The notes beneath the pieces were generated by a model. The model saw only the letters and a program-made list of their open reading frames with translations. It did no database searches and was not told the DNA's origin. Shown here piece after piece: positions 25,373 through 33,439 of a stretch of DNA of 64,000 nucleotides; positions within the stretch are counted from its first letter, which is position 1; the number at the start of each line of letters is the position of its first letter. Origin of the DNA: an uncultured Pelagibacteraceae bacterium (GTDB taxonomy: Bacteria > Pseudomonadota > Alphaproteobacteria > Pelagibacterales > Pelagibacteraceae); NCBI GenBank assembly GCA_902626245.1, contig CACOED010000001.1, positions 1 to 64,000 on the forward strand. The letters are read 5' to 3'. Position numbers and translations under genes: made by a program.

Positions 25373-25741
25373 TTAGGTACAACGCATTGGCGCTGACTCG
25401 CCACGTTCTTTTTTTATTCTTTCTGCTTCTTCCTGTGCTTTTTCAATTGAATTAAAAACTTTATCTTCAAACAAAATAAAAGGTTTTGCTCTATCGGCAT
25501 TAAGTTGCGCCACACACCATTCTTTACCAGGTTTTGTACACATTACCATATACGCTCCTGGTATGGGTCCATACCGTCTATTGTTTAATGTAAAAAGGCA
25601 CTTAGCAAGTTCGGTCAATTTATCTTCATCTAAATTTCCTAAAGCATTCTTTTCTAATTCATTCAATGGTGTAACATTGTCAGATCCTAGCACGCTTTTA
25701 CCGCCTGTTCCTTCTGGTCTTGTAAATTGAGGTTTGTCCAT
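25373..25741 (-). CDS. second dimethylformamidase small-subunit-like protein
   Basis: The 122-aa protein overlaps the start of... the large subunit gene's stop by 1 bp and is read after it on the minus strand. Its C-terminal half (YMVMCTKPGKEWCVAQ ... KVFNSIEKAQEEAERIKKE) has the same order of strand, strand and helix as the 139-aa protein encoded on the other side of the large subunit (YVTICKKDFEDYRIGI ... SFSSEEACEHAIFLKR). It is therefore a diverged paralogue of the small subunit, perhaps giving an alternative or hetero-assembled enzyme. No signal peptide is present. Homology is judged by eye and needs a profile comparison. Confidence 0.6.
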   Translation of the reverse strand: MDKPQFTRPEGTGGKSVLGSDNVTPLNELEKNALGNLDEDKLTELAKCLFTLNNRRYGPIPGAYMVMCTKPGKEWCVAQLNADRAKPFILFEDKVFNSIEKAQEEAERIKKERGESAPMRCT

Positions 25742-28098
25742 TATGGTAGTGGTCCTTCTTTTAAAAATCCTTTAATAGCATTCTCTAAAATTTTAGAAAC
25801 GTTATTGTTATAATTGTTGTATGATAAACTTCCACACCAAGATAATGAACCTGGAGCAAACAAAGCTCCGTCATTTGGGGTTTTGTAATAAATCATGTCA
25901 GCTCTAACCATTGGGTTCTCTGTACCTCCGCCGTAAAAACCTCTAACTGTAAAATGAATTTCCTCATTAACTTGCATCATTAAATTTGTATGGTTTTCAG
26001 ATCTTGCTAGTAAATATGCGTTATGCGGAGTTCCAAATTCTAGATCATATCTATCAAGTTCTAAACCTGCGGCGCCACCACCTACTAAACCAAAATCTCC
26101 AATAACTTCATCTTCGCCTACTCCATCAAAGATCCATGAACATTCAGGTCTTTTACTATCAGGACATCTTTTATAATAAGAACCAACATCAAAACCATAA
26201 GCTGTGAAAGTTAATCCACAAACTTTTGATGGTATTCTTCCTCTTGCTCTCCACATCCCTCCATATTTTCCGTCAAAGGCATTGTTGTATTCACCCGGAT
26301 TTGCAGTCCATGCTCTTGTGCCAGCTTCTCCTTTTCTTACTTCAATTATATTTGGATTGTCAGGATGGTATTCGCTTATCCAGTAAAATCCATCGGATCC
26401 TAGATATATCCATCTACCTCCATTTAATTGGTATTGTTCATAGGCTGCTAACATTTTTTCTGAGCTATACTCAGGGTGCGAACCCGTTAAAACGCATTTG
26501 TATCGATTTAATAATTCTACTCCTTCTAAATGTAAATCTTCATCAGTTACTACATCAAAATCAATTTTTTTCTCTTCCAACCAGTCAGTTAAATGCAAAT
26601 CTGCATTTAGTTGCCAAAGCGAAGGTGATAGCCAATGTCTATATTTAGGTCTCATATTTAAAATTGGTCTTAGTCTAGAAGAGATAGCAACACCACTGCC
26701 ATCAGAATGTTTAGAATATGTTGATAAACCATACTCTCTATGTTCATTTAGATATAAATCTGATGCAGCTAAAACAGGAACTTTTCCTGCTAGCAATTGT
26801 GCTACAACTGAATTTGTTCCTAGATTGTCGTTAGAATATGCTAAATAACTATTCGTTGGCAATACAAAACAAAGTTTAGATGTTGCTTTTCCTTTTGGTG
26901 GTTTTATTACAAATGGAATAAAATCCTCCGTTTCCGCGGACTCTTCACCATTGATTCTTAATCTTGCAGCATAAACTCCACTTCGAATTAAATCAGGAAC
27001 TTTATATGTAAAGTCTACATCCCATCTTGCATCGTCTATATCATCATCATGAAAATGAATAGCACCATATTCTTCTGGTTTGTGATGAAAAACCATTTCA
27101 TCTGCAGTCCAGTTATAACCTGTCATACCTCTACATGGTAAATTAATAATAAATCCATTTAGGTGATTAGATGTGGTATCAATTATATATGTAGAAGCTA
27201 TGTTTTTAGTAATGTTTGCATGAAAGTCCCATGCTCCTATTACTTCAGATCTAAGTTCAGATGTACAACCACTATATCCTCTTGCTAAAGACTCTATTTC
27301 AGATTTTGATAAAGCTTTTTTACTTAATCTTGGTCTGTCTATTTTACCATTATAAGTTAAAGTTTGCTCTGGCAATTCAATTGGATTTAATGCTTCTTTA
27401 TAATGTCCTCCATGAATATGCCTGCCTGATCTATCGTTTAATGTGCATGCTGACATTAAAAAAGGAGCATCATTAGCTCTAGGTTTTAGATTATTTACTG
27501 ATTCAACATAAGAAGTTGTTTCATCTGCTGGATGAAGTAAAGACATCCCTAATCCGCCATTTGTAGGAGTGACACACGGTTCTTGATAAAGTTTTAATTT
27601 TCCTGTTTGAGCGTCGTAAGTAGCTGCAACCAAATACCAAACTTTTCTCATTAGTTCTTTTTCACTCGAAAGAGTGGTTACTTGACCGCTTCCATCTCCT
27701 ATCATTACTGATAAGCATTTATTCTCATCTATAAAAAGACCATAACCACTTTTAGCTTTATCATTCCATTTAGTAAGAATTCCCTGTTTACCTTTTTCTG
27801 GTGTAGTTGGAAAAATATAAGCTTGTAGAGTGAAACTTGTTGTATTCAATCTATCGTCTTGAGGAATTATTATATAAGAGCCTCCATGAATTCTCTGATT
27901 TCTTCCTTGAAATGTTTTATTACATTCAGCACCTATTTCTTCGTCTTTATAACCAGGACCTTCAGGATTGGTATCTCCATGGATAAGTCTTACAATTTGT
28001 ACATCGTAGTTTTCGTTTTTTTCTGCATTTACATAAAACTTAATTTCCTCTCCAGGAAAAGCTTGGTACTTATCACTGTAGCCAGTAATTCTTAACAT
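25741..28098 (-). CDS. dmfA2: N,N-dimethylformamidase large (beta) subunit-like amidohydrolase
   Basis: The 785-aa protein matches the dimethylformamidase large subunit in length and layout: an N-terminal beta domain, a LamG/concanavalin-like domain around residues 90-270, and a C-terminal catalytic domain. The mononuclear-iron site residues appear to be present: Tyr in LPTNSYLAYSNDN, Tyr in YGLSTYSKHSDG, and the His and Glu of TGSHPEY. The known enzyme hydrolyses N,N-dimethylformamide to dimethylamine and formate; marine relatives may act on other small N-methyl amides. It is flanked by two small-subunit-like genes. The specific substrate is inferred. Confidence 0.85.
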   Translation of the reverse strand: MLRITGYSDKYQAFPGEEIKFYVNAEKNENYDVQIVRLIHGDTNPEGPGYKDEEIGAECNKTFQGRNQRIHGGSYIIIPQDDRLNTTSFTLQAYIFPTTPEKGKQGILTKWNDKAKSGYGLFIDENKCLSVMIGDGSGQVTTLSSEKELMRKVWYLVAATYDAQTGKLKLYQEPCVTPTNGGLGMSLLHPADETTSYVESVNNLKPRANDAPFLMSACTLNDRSGRHIHGGHYKEALNPIELPEQTLTYNGKIDRPRLSKKALSKSEIESLARGYSGCTSELRSEVIGAWDFHANITKNIASTYIIDTTSNHLNGFIINLPCRGMTGYNWTADEMVFHHKPEEYGAIHFHDDDIDDARWDVDFTYKVPDLIRSGVYAARLRINGEESAETEDFIPFVIKPPKGKATSKLCFVLPTNSYLAYSNDNLGTNSVVAQLLAGKVPVLAASDLYLNEHREYGLSTYSKHSDGSGVAISSRLRPILNMRPKYRHWLSPSLWQLNADLHLTDWLEEKKIDFDVVTDEDLHLEGVELLNRYKCVLTGSHPEYSSEKMLAAYEQYQLNGGRWIYLGSDGFYWISEYHPDNPNIIEVRKGEAGTRAWTANPGEYNNAFDGKYGGMWRARGRIPSKVCGLTFTAYGFDVGSYYKRCPDSKRPECSWIFDGVGEDEVIGDFGLVGGGAAGLELDRYDLEFGTPHNAYLLARSENHTNLMMQVNEEIHFTVRGFYGGGTENPMVRADMIYYKTPNDGALFAPGSLSWCGSLSYNNYNNNVSKILENAIKGFLKEGPLP

Positions 28099-28120
28099 TG
28101 AATAAGCCTCAATAAATTAA

Positions 28121-28540
28121 TCATCCACCATGCCTCTCAAGTAAATCCACAACTCTTTTTAAAAAGATTGCATGCTCACATGCTTCTTCTGATGAAAAAG
28201 ATTCTTCTAATATCTCAACTGGTTCACCTCTTACACCTGTTACGATTCCAATTCTATAATCTTCAAAATCTTTTTTACAAATGGTTACATACTTTTTAAT
28301 GTGCATAGGCTGGCGTCTAAGCTTGTCTAATACTATTTGTAATTCTTTACTATGTTCAACCATTGGCTGACCTTTGTGAGGTTGTGGAGCTCTTCCTACT
28401 GGTGTTGCTCTATGCTCCTCTATTAATTTATTTCTCATTTTCTCATCTCTAAGAAGAGGTAAAACATATTTTTCAGTTATAAAATCATCAGTACTTGTAT
28501 GACCTAGATCTAGCTGTACTCCTGTTTTATCTTTTTTCAT
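28121..28540 (-). CDS. dmfA1: N,N-dimethylformamidase small (alpha) subunit-like protein
   Basis: This 139-aa protein precedes the large-subunit gene by 22 bp, the same order as in known dimethylformamidase operons (small then large). Its motif pattern, EEHRATPVGR, then KLRRQPMHIKKYVTICKKDF and EDYRIGI, ending with FSSEEACEHAIFLKR, fits the small subunit, which packs on the large subunit in the active oligomer. The start gives a normal length (the family is about 130 residues). Confidence 0.75.
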   Translation of the reverse strand: MKKDKTGVQLDLGHTSTDDFITEKYVLPLLRDEKMRNKLIEEHRATPVGRAPQPHKGQPMVEHSKELQIVLDKLRRQPMHIKKYVTICKKDFEDYRIGIVTGVRGEPVEILEESFSSEEACEHAIFLKRVVDLLERHGG

Positions 28541-28562
28541 TGCAAACCCCCTTTTTTAATAA

Positions 28563-29417
28563 TTACTTATTAGTCCTTTCTTGAATTATTTTTAAAGCTT
28601 CAATTAAATAAACTCTAAATACTTCATGATTTTCACTCATTGGGAAATGGCCAATATCGGTCATTTCAATATAAACCCCTCCTTTAATTTGCCTTGCTGT
28701 ATTTTCTGTTGCTTCGGGGGGAGTTAGATAATCATAAGTTCCAGTTAACATTATTACTGGACATTTGTGCCCGTCAATATTTTTTAATTCATTTCTTAAA
28801 TCGTGATCAACTGAATAAAAATATAAATCTCCTTTAAATGCCTCTGATCCCTGTGTGTAATAATGCCATGTCAACCATCTATCTTTTTCTGGTGATTGTG
28901 GTGCCATTAAATCCCATGTTCCACTTGCACAAACTTGTGCTGCATTAGCATGAGGATGTCTCCACCAATCTAAATAAAATCCTGGTGCATAATCTGCAGC
29001 TTCAACTGGAATAACTGCTCTAAATTTATTTGGATGCCTTAAAGCAAGTTGTAGAGCTACATTTCCCCCGAATGAGGATCCCATAAATATTGGATCTTTC
29101 AAACCTAAAGCATCACATAATTTAACAATAAAATTACAATAATGTTCTGCAGTTAACTTGTATTCTTCTTTCCACCATTCTTTATTGTGTGGAGGATCTG
29201 ATTTTCCATGTCTTGGTAAATCGTATGCTATAACATTATAATTTTTTGTAATTTCTTCATCTTCTAAAAGACCTCGCCATTGGTGATTATGACATCCCGC
29301 AGTATGTTGACAAATTAGTGGAATACCCTTCCCATTTTGTAAATAAAAAACTTTATATTCACAATCGTCTACTTCTATTGTTACATAACGTCCAACTACG
29401 TCGTGATGTTTTACCAT
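28563..29417 (-). CDS. alpha/beta-fold hydrolase
   Basis: The 284-aa enzyme has the nucleophile elbow MGSSFGGNVALQ (Ser near residue 115), an oxyanion region near ICQHTAGCHNHQWRG, the acid in MLTGTYDYLTPPEA and the late catalytic His in DIGHFPMSENHEVF. There is no signal peptide, so it acts in the cytoplasm. It lies between the dimethylformamidase small subunit gene and the SCP2-like gene in the same run. It may process an ester or amide precursor of the dimethylformamidase substrate. Confidence 0.88.
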   Translation of the reverse strand: MVKHHDVVGRYVTIEVDDCEYKVFYLQNGKGIPLICQHTAGCHNHQWRGLLEDEEITKNYNVIAYDLPRHGKSDPPHNKEWWKEEYKLTAEHYCNFIVKLCDALGLKDPIFMGSSFGGNVALQLALRHPNKFRAVIPVEAADYAPGFYLDWWRHPHANAAQVCASGTWDLMAPQSPEKDRWLTWHYYTQGSEAFKGDLYFYSVDHDLRNELKNIDGHKCPVIMLTGTYDYLTPPEATENTARQIKGGVYIEMTDIGHFPMSENHEVFRVYLIEALKIIQERTNK

Positions 29418-29448
29418 TTAGTTTCTCCTATAAAATTATAATCCTTCA

Positions 29449-29838
29449 TTAAACTGGAACTCCTGTTTTTCTTAACAATTCAAATTGAACTGTAAAATTT
29501 CTTAAATTTTTCATTAGAATTAAGTGATTTCCTTCAATTTTTAAATCTCTTAAAAAACTAGCTGACCATATTCCGTGGTACATTGGTTTGGGCATTGGCT
29601 GACCAAATTCTCTCCATGTTTTTGCTGAAGCTCTTAATGCAAAATCGTAAGGGTCTAATGGTGACGGATTTGTATTAATATTTTTTACTTTACCATCGTG
29701 CATTTCTATTATCACTTTTGCATTTTCCATATCAAACATAAAAGAGCATGTATAATATTTTGCCATAGCTTTGATGGTCTCATCGCCGTTAGTAAGATCT
29801 TCATATTTTTTTGCCCAATTTTCAATTTCTGTACTCAT
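29449..29838 (-). CDS. small cytoplasmic protein, possibly SCP2-like
   Basis: This 129-aa protein has no signal peptide. The pattern of a strand pair (CSFMFDMENAKVIIEMHDGKV), a helix (FALRASAKTWREF) and a C-terminal hydrophobic strand and helix (GNHLILMKNLRNFTVQF) resembles SCP2 sterol-carrier-like domains that bind hydrophobic ligands. The match is weak and by eye. It is 17 bp after the SPFH gene and 31 bp before the hydrolase gene. Confidence 0.45.
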   Translation of the reverse strand: MSTEIENWAKKYEDLTNGDETIKAMAKYYTCSFMFDMENAKVIIEMHDGKVKNINTNPSPLDPYDFALRASAKTWREFGQPMPKPMYHGIWSASFLRDLKIEGNHLILMKNLRNFTVQFELLRKTGVPV

Positions 29839-29855
29839 AAAATATTTAATTTAAA

Positions 29856-31844
29856 TTATTTGTTTTTTGGATTATTGGCTCCTTTTAAATTTTTTGCATC
29901 TTCACCAAAGTTCATATGATAATCTTTTTTTGGATTTCCATAATCACCAAGGATATTTCGGATGTTACTAATTTCTCCAGGATTCATTCCAATTTCTTTA
30001 AGAAGACTATCTAAAAACGGTTGATGAGCTCTATATCTTAAAGCTGAACTAACTACGTTATCTGCCAAGTTTCCTCCTCCACCTTTAGATCCACCAGAAG
30101 CAGCTGATCCGCCACCTCCCGAAGGTGAAACACTTGTTCCGCTAAATCCAGGAAGACCACTGACATCAACAATTTTAATGTCACCAATATTTGCCATAGG
30201 TTTAACACTCTCTCTAATAATTGACTCAATTTTTTCAGCAAGTTTAATTCTTAATGCACTTCTTCTATTTGCATCACTTCTGACGTTTTCAGCAAGGTTT
30301 AAAGCTTCCTTACCTGCAGCATCTATTTCATATCTTAGCTTAGCAGCCATAGTAGCATATTTATCTTGCTCAGCTTTTGCAGACGCTTCTATTACATCAA
30401 CTTGTTTAATTCCTTCGGCTTTTTCTATGTATCTTGTCGAATTAGCTTTTTCTTCAGCTTCTACAGCTTTAGCTCTAGTATTTTGTTCTTCCGCCTTGGA
30501 AGCAAGAACCTCCTTAGATTTTTCAATTATTTCTAATTCTTTTTGATGTTCTTCAATCTGAATTCTTTTCGCTTTTTCAATATCTAAAGTTCTAACTTCT
30601 TTTTCAGACTCTATTCTATGTGAGTCTATATTTCTCTGCTGGGCAATTTTAGCGTTTTTAATTTCTTGTTCAGAAATTATTTGTGCTTCCTCAGCTTCTT
30701 TTTGTCTTTCTGATTGCTCTTTTATAATAGATGTTTTTTCTTGTGCACGTTTTATATCTACTAATCTTTGTTTTTCTAAACGTGCATATTCACTTTCTTT
30801 ATCCAAATTTAAAATCTTAACTTCAGTTTCAAGATCTTTTTGTCTTATGTCAAGAGCTGCATTTTTTTCTAGTTCATTCTGCTCTTTTCTTCTTTTCTCA
30901 ATTTCTTCTATTAACCTTGTTTCTGTGAGTTTTCTTTCAACTTCAATAACTTGATTTTGAGAAATTTTTGCAACTTCAATTGCTTCTTGACTTTTGATCT
31001 CTGCTTCCTCTGCTTCTCTTTCTTTTTCTGCTCTTTGTTTTATAGATTCAGTTTTTTCATTAGCCTTTTGAATAGCAACTTCTCTTTCTTGTTTAAATTT
31101 CGAAAACTCCTCATTTTTTTTAATTTCTAATTCTTTTTGAACAGTTTCTAAATTTTTATTTTCAATAGATATTTTTGTATCTTGTGTAATATCGTTTCTT
31201 TTCTTTTTCCTAGTTTCAATTTGTTCAGTTAATTGTGTTAAACCTTGCGAGTCAAAAGTATTTGCCGGATTAAATTGTTCTATAGGAGTTTGATCTAAAG
31301 AAATTATTGAGACTGTTTCTAAAGCTAATCCTGTATGACCAATGGACTCATCAGCAATTTTTGTAACTTCTTTTACAAACTGTCCCCTGTTCTCTTGTAT
31401 TTCGTCTAGAGTCATTTTTGCTGCAACTTCACCTAAAGCATCTGCAAAACGACCTTGAACTACTTCTCTTAAATGTTCAGGATCAAGTGTTCTATTACCT
31501 AAAGTTTGTGCTGCAGTTGAAACAGCTTTGGGATCAGGTGGAACTTTAGTAAAAAATTCAGTAACGAGTTCAGCTCTCATTCTGTCTTTGGTTATTAATG
31601 ATTTATCTCCACCTCTTTTTATAGTTATACTCAATGTTCGCATACCTACTTGAGTAATATTATGAATTATTGGTAGAACAAATGCACCACCTGATATAAC
31701 AACTTTTTCTCCTAGCATTCCCGTTCTTACAAATGAGACTTCCTTTGAAGATCTTCTGTAAAGCCAATGCAATAAATAAACTATTATTGCTATTGCAAGT
31801 GCTAATAAAATTATCGCTGCTATTATATCTGCTCCTCTAGTCAT
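29856..31844 (-). CDS. SPFH/band 7 (flotillin- or YqiK-like) membrane protein with duplicated coiled coil
   Basis: The 662-aa protein has one N-terminal membrane helix (ADIIAAIILLALAIAIIVYL), a band 7 domain around residues 35-200 and a very long charged coiled coil from about 205 to 540. The coiled coil is an internal tandem duplication: EKTESIKQRAEKEREAEEAE and EKTSIIKEQSERQKEAEEAQ lie in equivalent positions about 110-120 residues apart. A Gly/Ser-rich hinge (GGGGSAASGGSKGGGGN) precedes a C-terminal helical tail. Flotillins organise membrane microdomains and oligomerise through the coil. It follows the rhodopsin gene by 12 bp, so it could cluster the rhodopsin or the operon's symporter in the membrane. 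Confidence 0.88.
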   Translation of the reverse strand: MTRGADIIAAIILLALAIAIIVYLLHWLYRRSSKEVSFVRTGMLGEKVVISGGAFVLPIIHNITQVGMRTLSITIKRGGDKSLITKDRMRAELVTEFFTKVPPDPKAVSTAAQTLGNRTLDPEHLREVVQGRFADALGEVAAKMTLDEIQENRGQFVKEVTKIADESIGHTGLALETVSIISLDQTPIEQFNPANTFDSQGLTQLTEQIETRKKKRNDITQDTKISIENKNLETVQKELEIKKNEEFSKFKQEREVAIQKANEKTESIKQRAEKEREAEEAEIKSQEAIEVAKISQNQVIEVERKLTETRLIEEIEKRRKEQNELEKNAALDIRQKDLETEVKILNLDKESEYARLEKQRLVDIKRAQEKTSIIKEQSERQKEAEEAQIISEQEIKNAKIAQQRNIDSHRIESEKEVRTLDIEKAKRIQIEEHQKELEIIEKSKEVLASKAEEQNTRAKAVEAEEKANSTRYIEKAEGIKQVDVIEASAKAEQDKYATMAAKLRYEIDAAGKEALNLAENVRSDANRRSALRIKLAEKIESIIRESVKPMANIGDIKIVDVSGLPGFSGTSVSPSGGGGSAASGGSKGGGGNLADNVVSSALRYRAHQPFLDSLLKEIGMNPGEISNIRNILGDYGNPKKDYHMNFGEDAKNLKGANNPKNK

Positions 31845-31856
31845 AATTGTTCCTCC

Positions 31857-32561
31857 TTAAATCTGTTTTCCTTTCCTTGTGTCTTGTATGGCTGCACTAT
31901 AGATAATCATTCCAAATATTATTTTATTTAAAAAATCAGCTAAATTATAAATTACATTTAAACTATTTATGTTTGCTCCACCTGCTAAGTGTTCAATAAA
32001 ATATCCAATATGATAAATTGAGAAGCCTATTGTTATAATTAGCCTATTTGCAAAAAAAGCCATTTGCACACTTTCGTTCCCACATGATGCATTTTTCCTT
32101 CCAGTATCTCCCATGTAGAGTTCACCAATAATATAGAGCCATCCTACAATACCTACCAAAAATCCTAAGGTTACACTCATATATCCGTAAGCTCCTAAAA
32201 GTTGAGCTATTACCCACACCAGAGTACCTACTAAAAGACGCCAAAACATTCCTCTTTTAATATCTGTAACTGAATTAAGCATTACATAAAAAGTCAAAAT
32301 TGTTAGTGGAAAAGTTAACAACCAATCAATGTATCTTAATGCTATTGGAGCCTGTCCATTTAAGACCCATAAATTCTTTGCATAAAAATAATGTATGGAT
32401 GACATTAAAGCGATAACACCAACCAGGTTCATTACTGTTGACCATCGACTTGATAATCGGCCTCTTTCTAAAAAGAAGAAAATTGCAGCACCTATCATTG
32501 CAACAGATATCAGCCAGAAAGAACCCCCTACAATATCCTGTGGTAATAATAGCTTATTCAT
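31857..32561 (-). CDS. microbial rhodopsin with D-T-T motif (proteorhodopsin-like)
   Basis: The 234-aa protein has seven membrane segments. Helix C reads RYIDWLLTFPLTILTF, placing Asp79 at the proton-acceptor position, Thr83 next and Thr90 where proteorhodopsin has the carboxylate proton donor, so the motif is DTT and not DTE. His57 sits 22 residues before Asp79, as His75 does relative to Asp97 in proteorhodopsin. Helix G has ADFLNK, with the counter-ion Asp209 and retinal-binding Lys213. The spectral-tuning position is Thr87 in place of Leu/Met (green) or Gln (blue). Loss of the donor suggests a slow photocycle or a sensory/regulatory role, though outward pumping is possible. It is the first gene of the ten-gene dimethylformamidase run. 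No carotenoid or retinal synthesis gene is in the window. Confidence 0.92.
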   Translation of the reverse strand: MNKLLLPQDIVGGSFWLISVAMIGAAIFFFLERGRLSSRWSTVMNLVGVIALMSSIHYFYAKNLWVLNGQAPIALRYIDWLLTFPLTILTFYVMLNSVTDIKRGMFWRLLVGTLVWVIAQLLGAYGYMSVTLGFLVGIVGWLYIIGELYMGDTGRKNASCGNESVQMAFFANRLIITIGFSIYHIGYFIEHLAGGANINSLNVIYNLADFLNKIIFGMIIYSAAIQDTRKGKQI

Positions 32562-32798
32562 AATTCCGCAATATTCCCTTTATTAAAATAATCTAATTAA
32601 CTAAAGAGTTTCTCATAAATCAAATTAAAAATATCATATATTTTTTACTTATATTTTATAGAAGTTTATTAACTATTATTTGCAACAAAAAAAAAATTTT
32701 TTTTTTTAAAATACAATTCTTGGTAGAATTTTTTTTTAAACTCGAAATAGAAGAATAATTTTATTTCGATAAAGTTTTAATAAATATATTATTAAATA
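32562..32798. promoter_or_regulatory. divergent promoter region between the rhodopsin operon and the parA-thioesterase run
   Basis: This 237-bp gap is the longest non-coding stretch. It contains A10 followed directly by T11 (32687-32707), a strongly bent or hairpin-forming tract, and a short inverted repeat aattct-tggt-agaatt (32715-32730) followed by a T run. Both flanking operons start here, so these elements may be shared regulatory sites. No convincing -35/-10 pair could be assigned. Confidence 0.4.
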
Positions 32799-33437
32799 AT
32801 GTTGTCAAAAGTTATAGCTATTTCCCAACAGAAAGGTGGAACAGGTAAAACAACATTGGCTGTTCACTTGGCAATGGGTTTTATTAAATATCATAATTTT
32901 AAAGTTGCGGTAATTGATACTGACCCTCAAGGAAGTCTTGGGAAATGGTTTATGATAAGAACAGAAAATAAAATATCAAATACTAATTTAACTTTTAAAA
33001 CTGCAAGTTTGTGGGGTGCACAATATGAGTCAAAAAATTTAAAAAAAGATCATGATGTAGTTATTATTGATACGCCTCCAAAAATAGAATCTGATGCACG
33101 CCCTTCAATAGAAGCCTCTGATTTAGTTTTAATTCCAATGAGTCCGTCTCATGTTGACTTCTGGGCCACTGAAGCAATTATAAATATTGCAAAAAAAGCA
33201 AATAAAAAAATAATGATTCAAATAAATAGGGCAAACCAAAGATCAAAACTAATTATTAAAACTAATGATTATATCAAAAGTCTCAATGTACCATCAATTG
33301 ATACAATAATTGGAAATAGACAAATTTATGCTTCATCTATGGGGGAAGGAAAAACAGCAATTGAAAAACAAAGAAAAGGTAGTGCTGTAGATGAAATTAA
33401 AAAACTTTCAGATCAAATTTTAGCAGAATTAAACTAA
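32799..33437 (+). CDS. orphan ParA/MinD-family ATPase
   Basis: The 212-aa protein has a deviant Walker A motif (QQKGGTGKTTLAVHLA, signature lysine at the KGG), the switch I Asp in IDTDPQGSLGKW and Walker B VVIIDTPPK. At 212 residues it is a short ParA, as found in plasmid- or cargo-positioning systems, and no ParB or DNA-binding partner is adjacent. It begins the plus-strand run that also encodes the thioesterase and two oxygenases, only 2 bp before the thioesterase. It may position a cargo or just ride in the transcription unit. Confidence 0.87.
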   Translation: MLSKVIAISQQKGGTGKTTLAVHLAMGFIKYHNFKVAVIDTDPQGSLGKWFMIRTENKISNTNLTFKTASLWGAQYESKNLKKDHDVVIIDTPPKIESDARPSIEASDLVLIPMSPSHVDFWATEAIINIAKKANKKIMIQINRANQRSKLIIKTNDYIKSLNVPSIDTIIGNRQIYASSMGEGKTAIEKQRKGSAVDEIKKLSDQILAELN

Positions 33438-33439
33438 AA

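Noticed and set aside
26204-26848. Plus-strand ORFs of 60-140 codons opposite the dimethylformamidase large subunit
   Set aside because: They are antisense shadows of a long, motif-supported gene; the translations are low-complexity and lack family features.
32715-32737. Intrinsic terminator in the rhodopsin/parA gap
   Set aside because: The 6-bp AT-rich stem with T run is weak and lies upstream of both divergent genes, where a terminator is not expected; kept only as a regulatory element.
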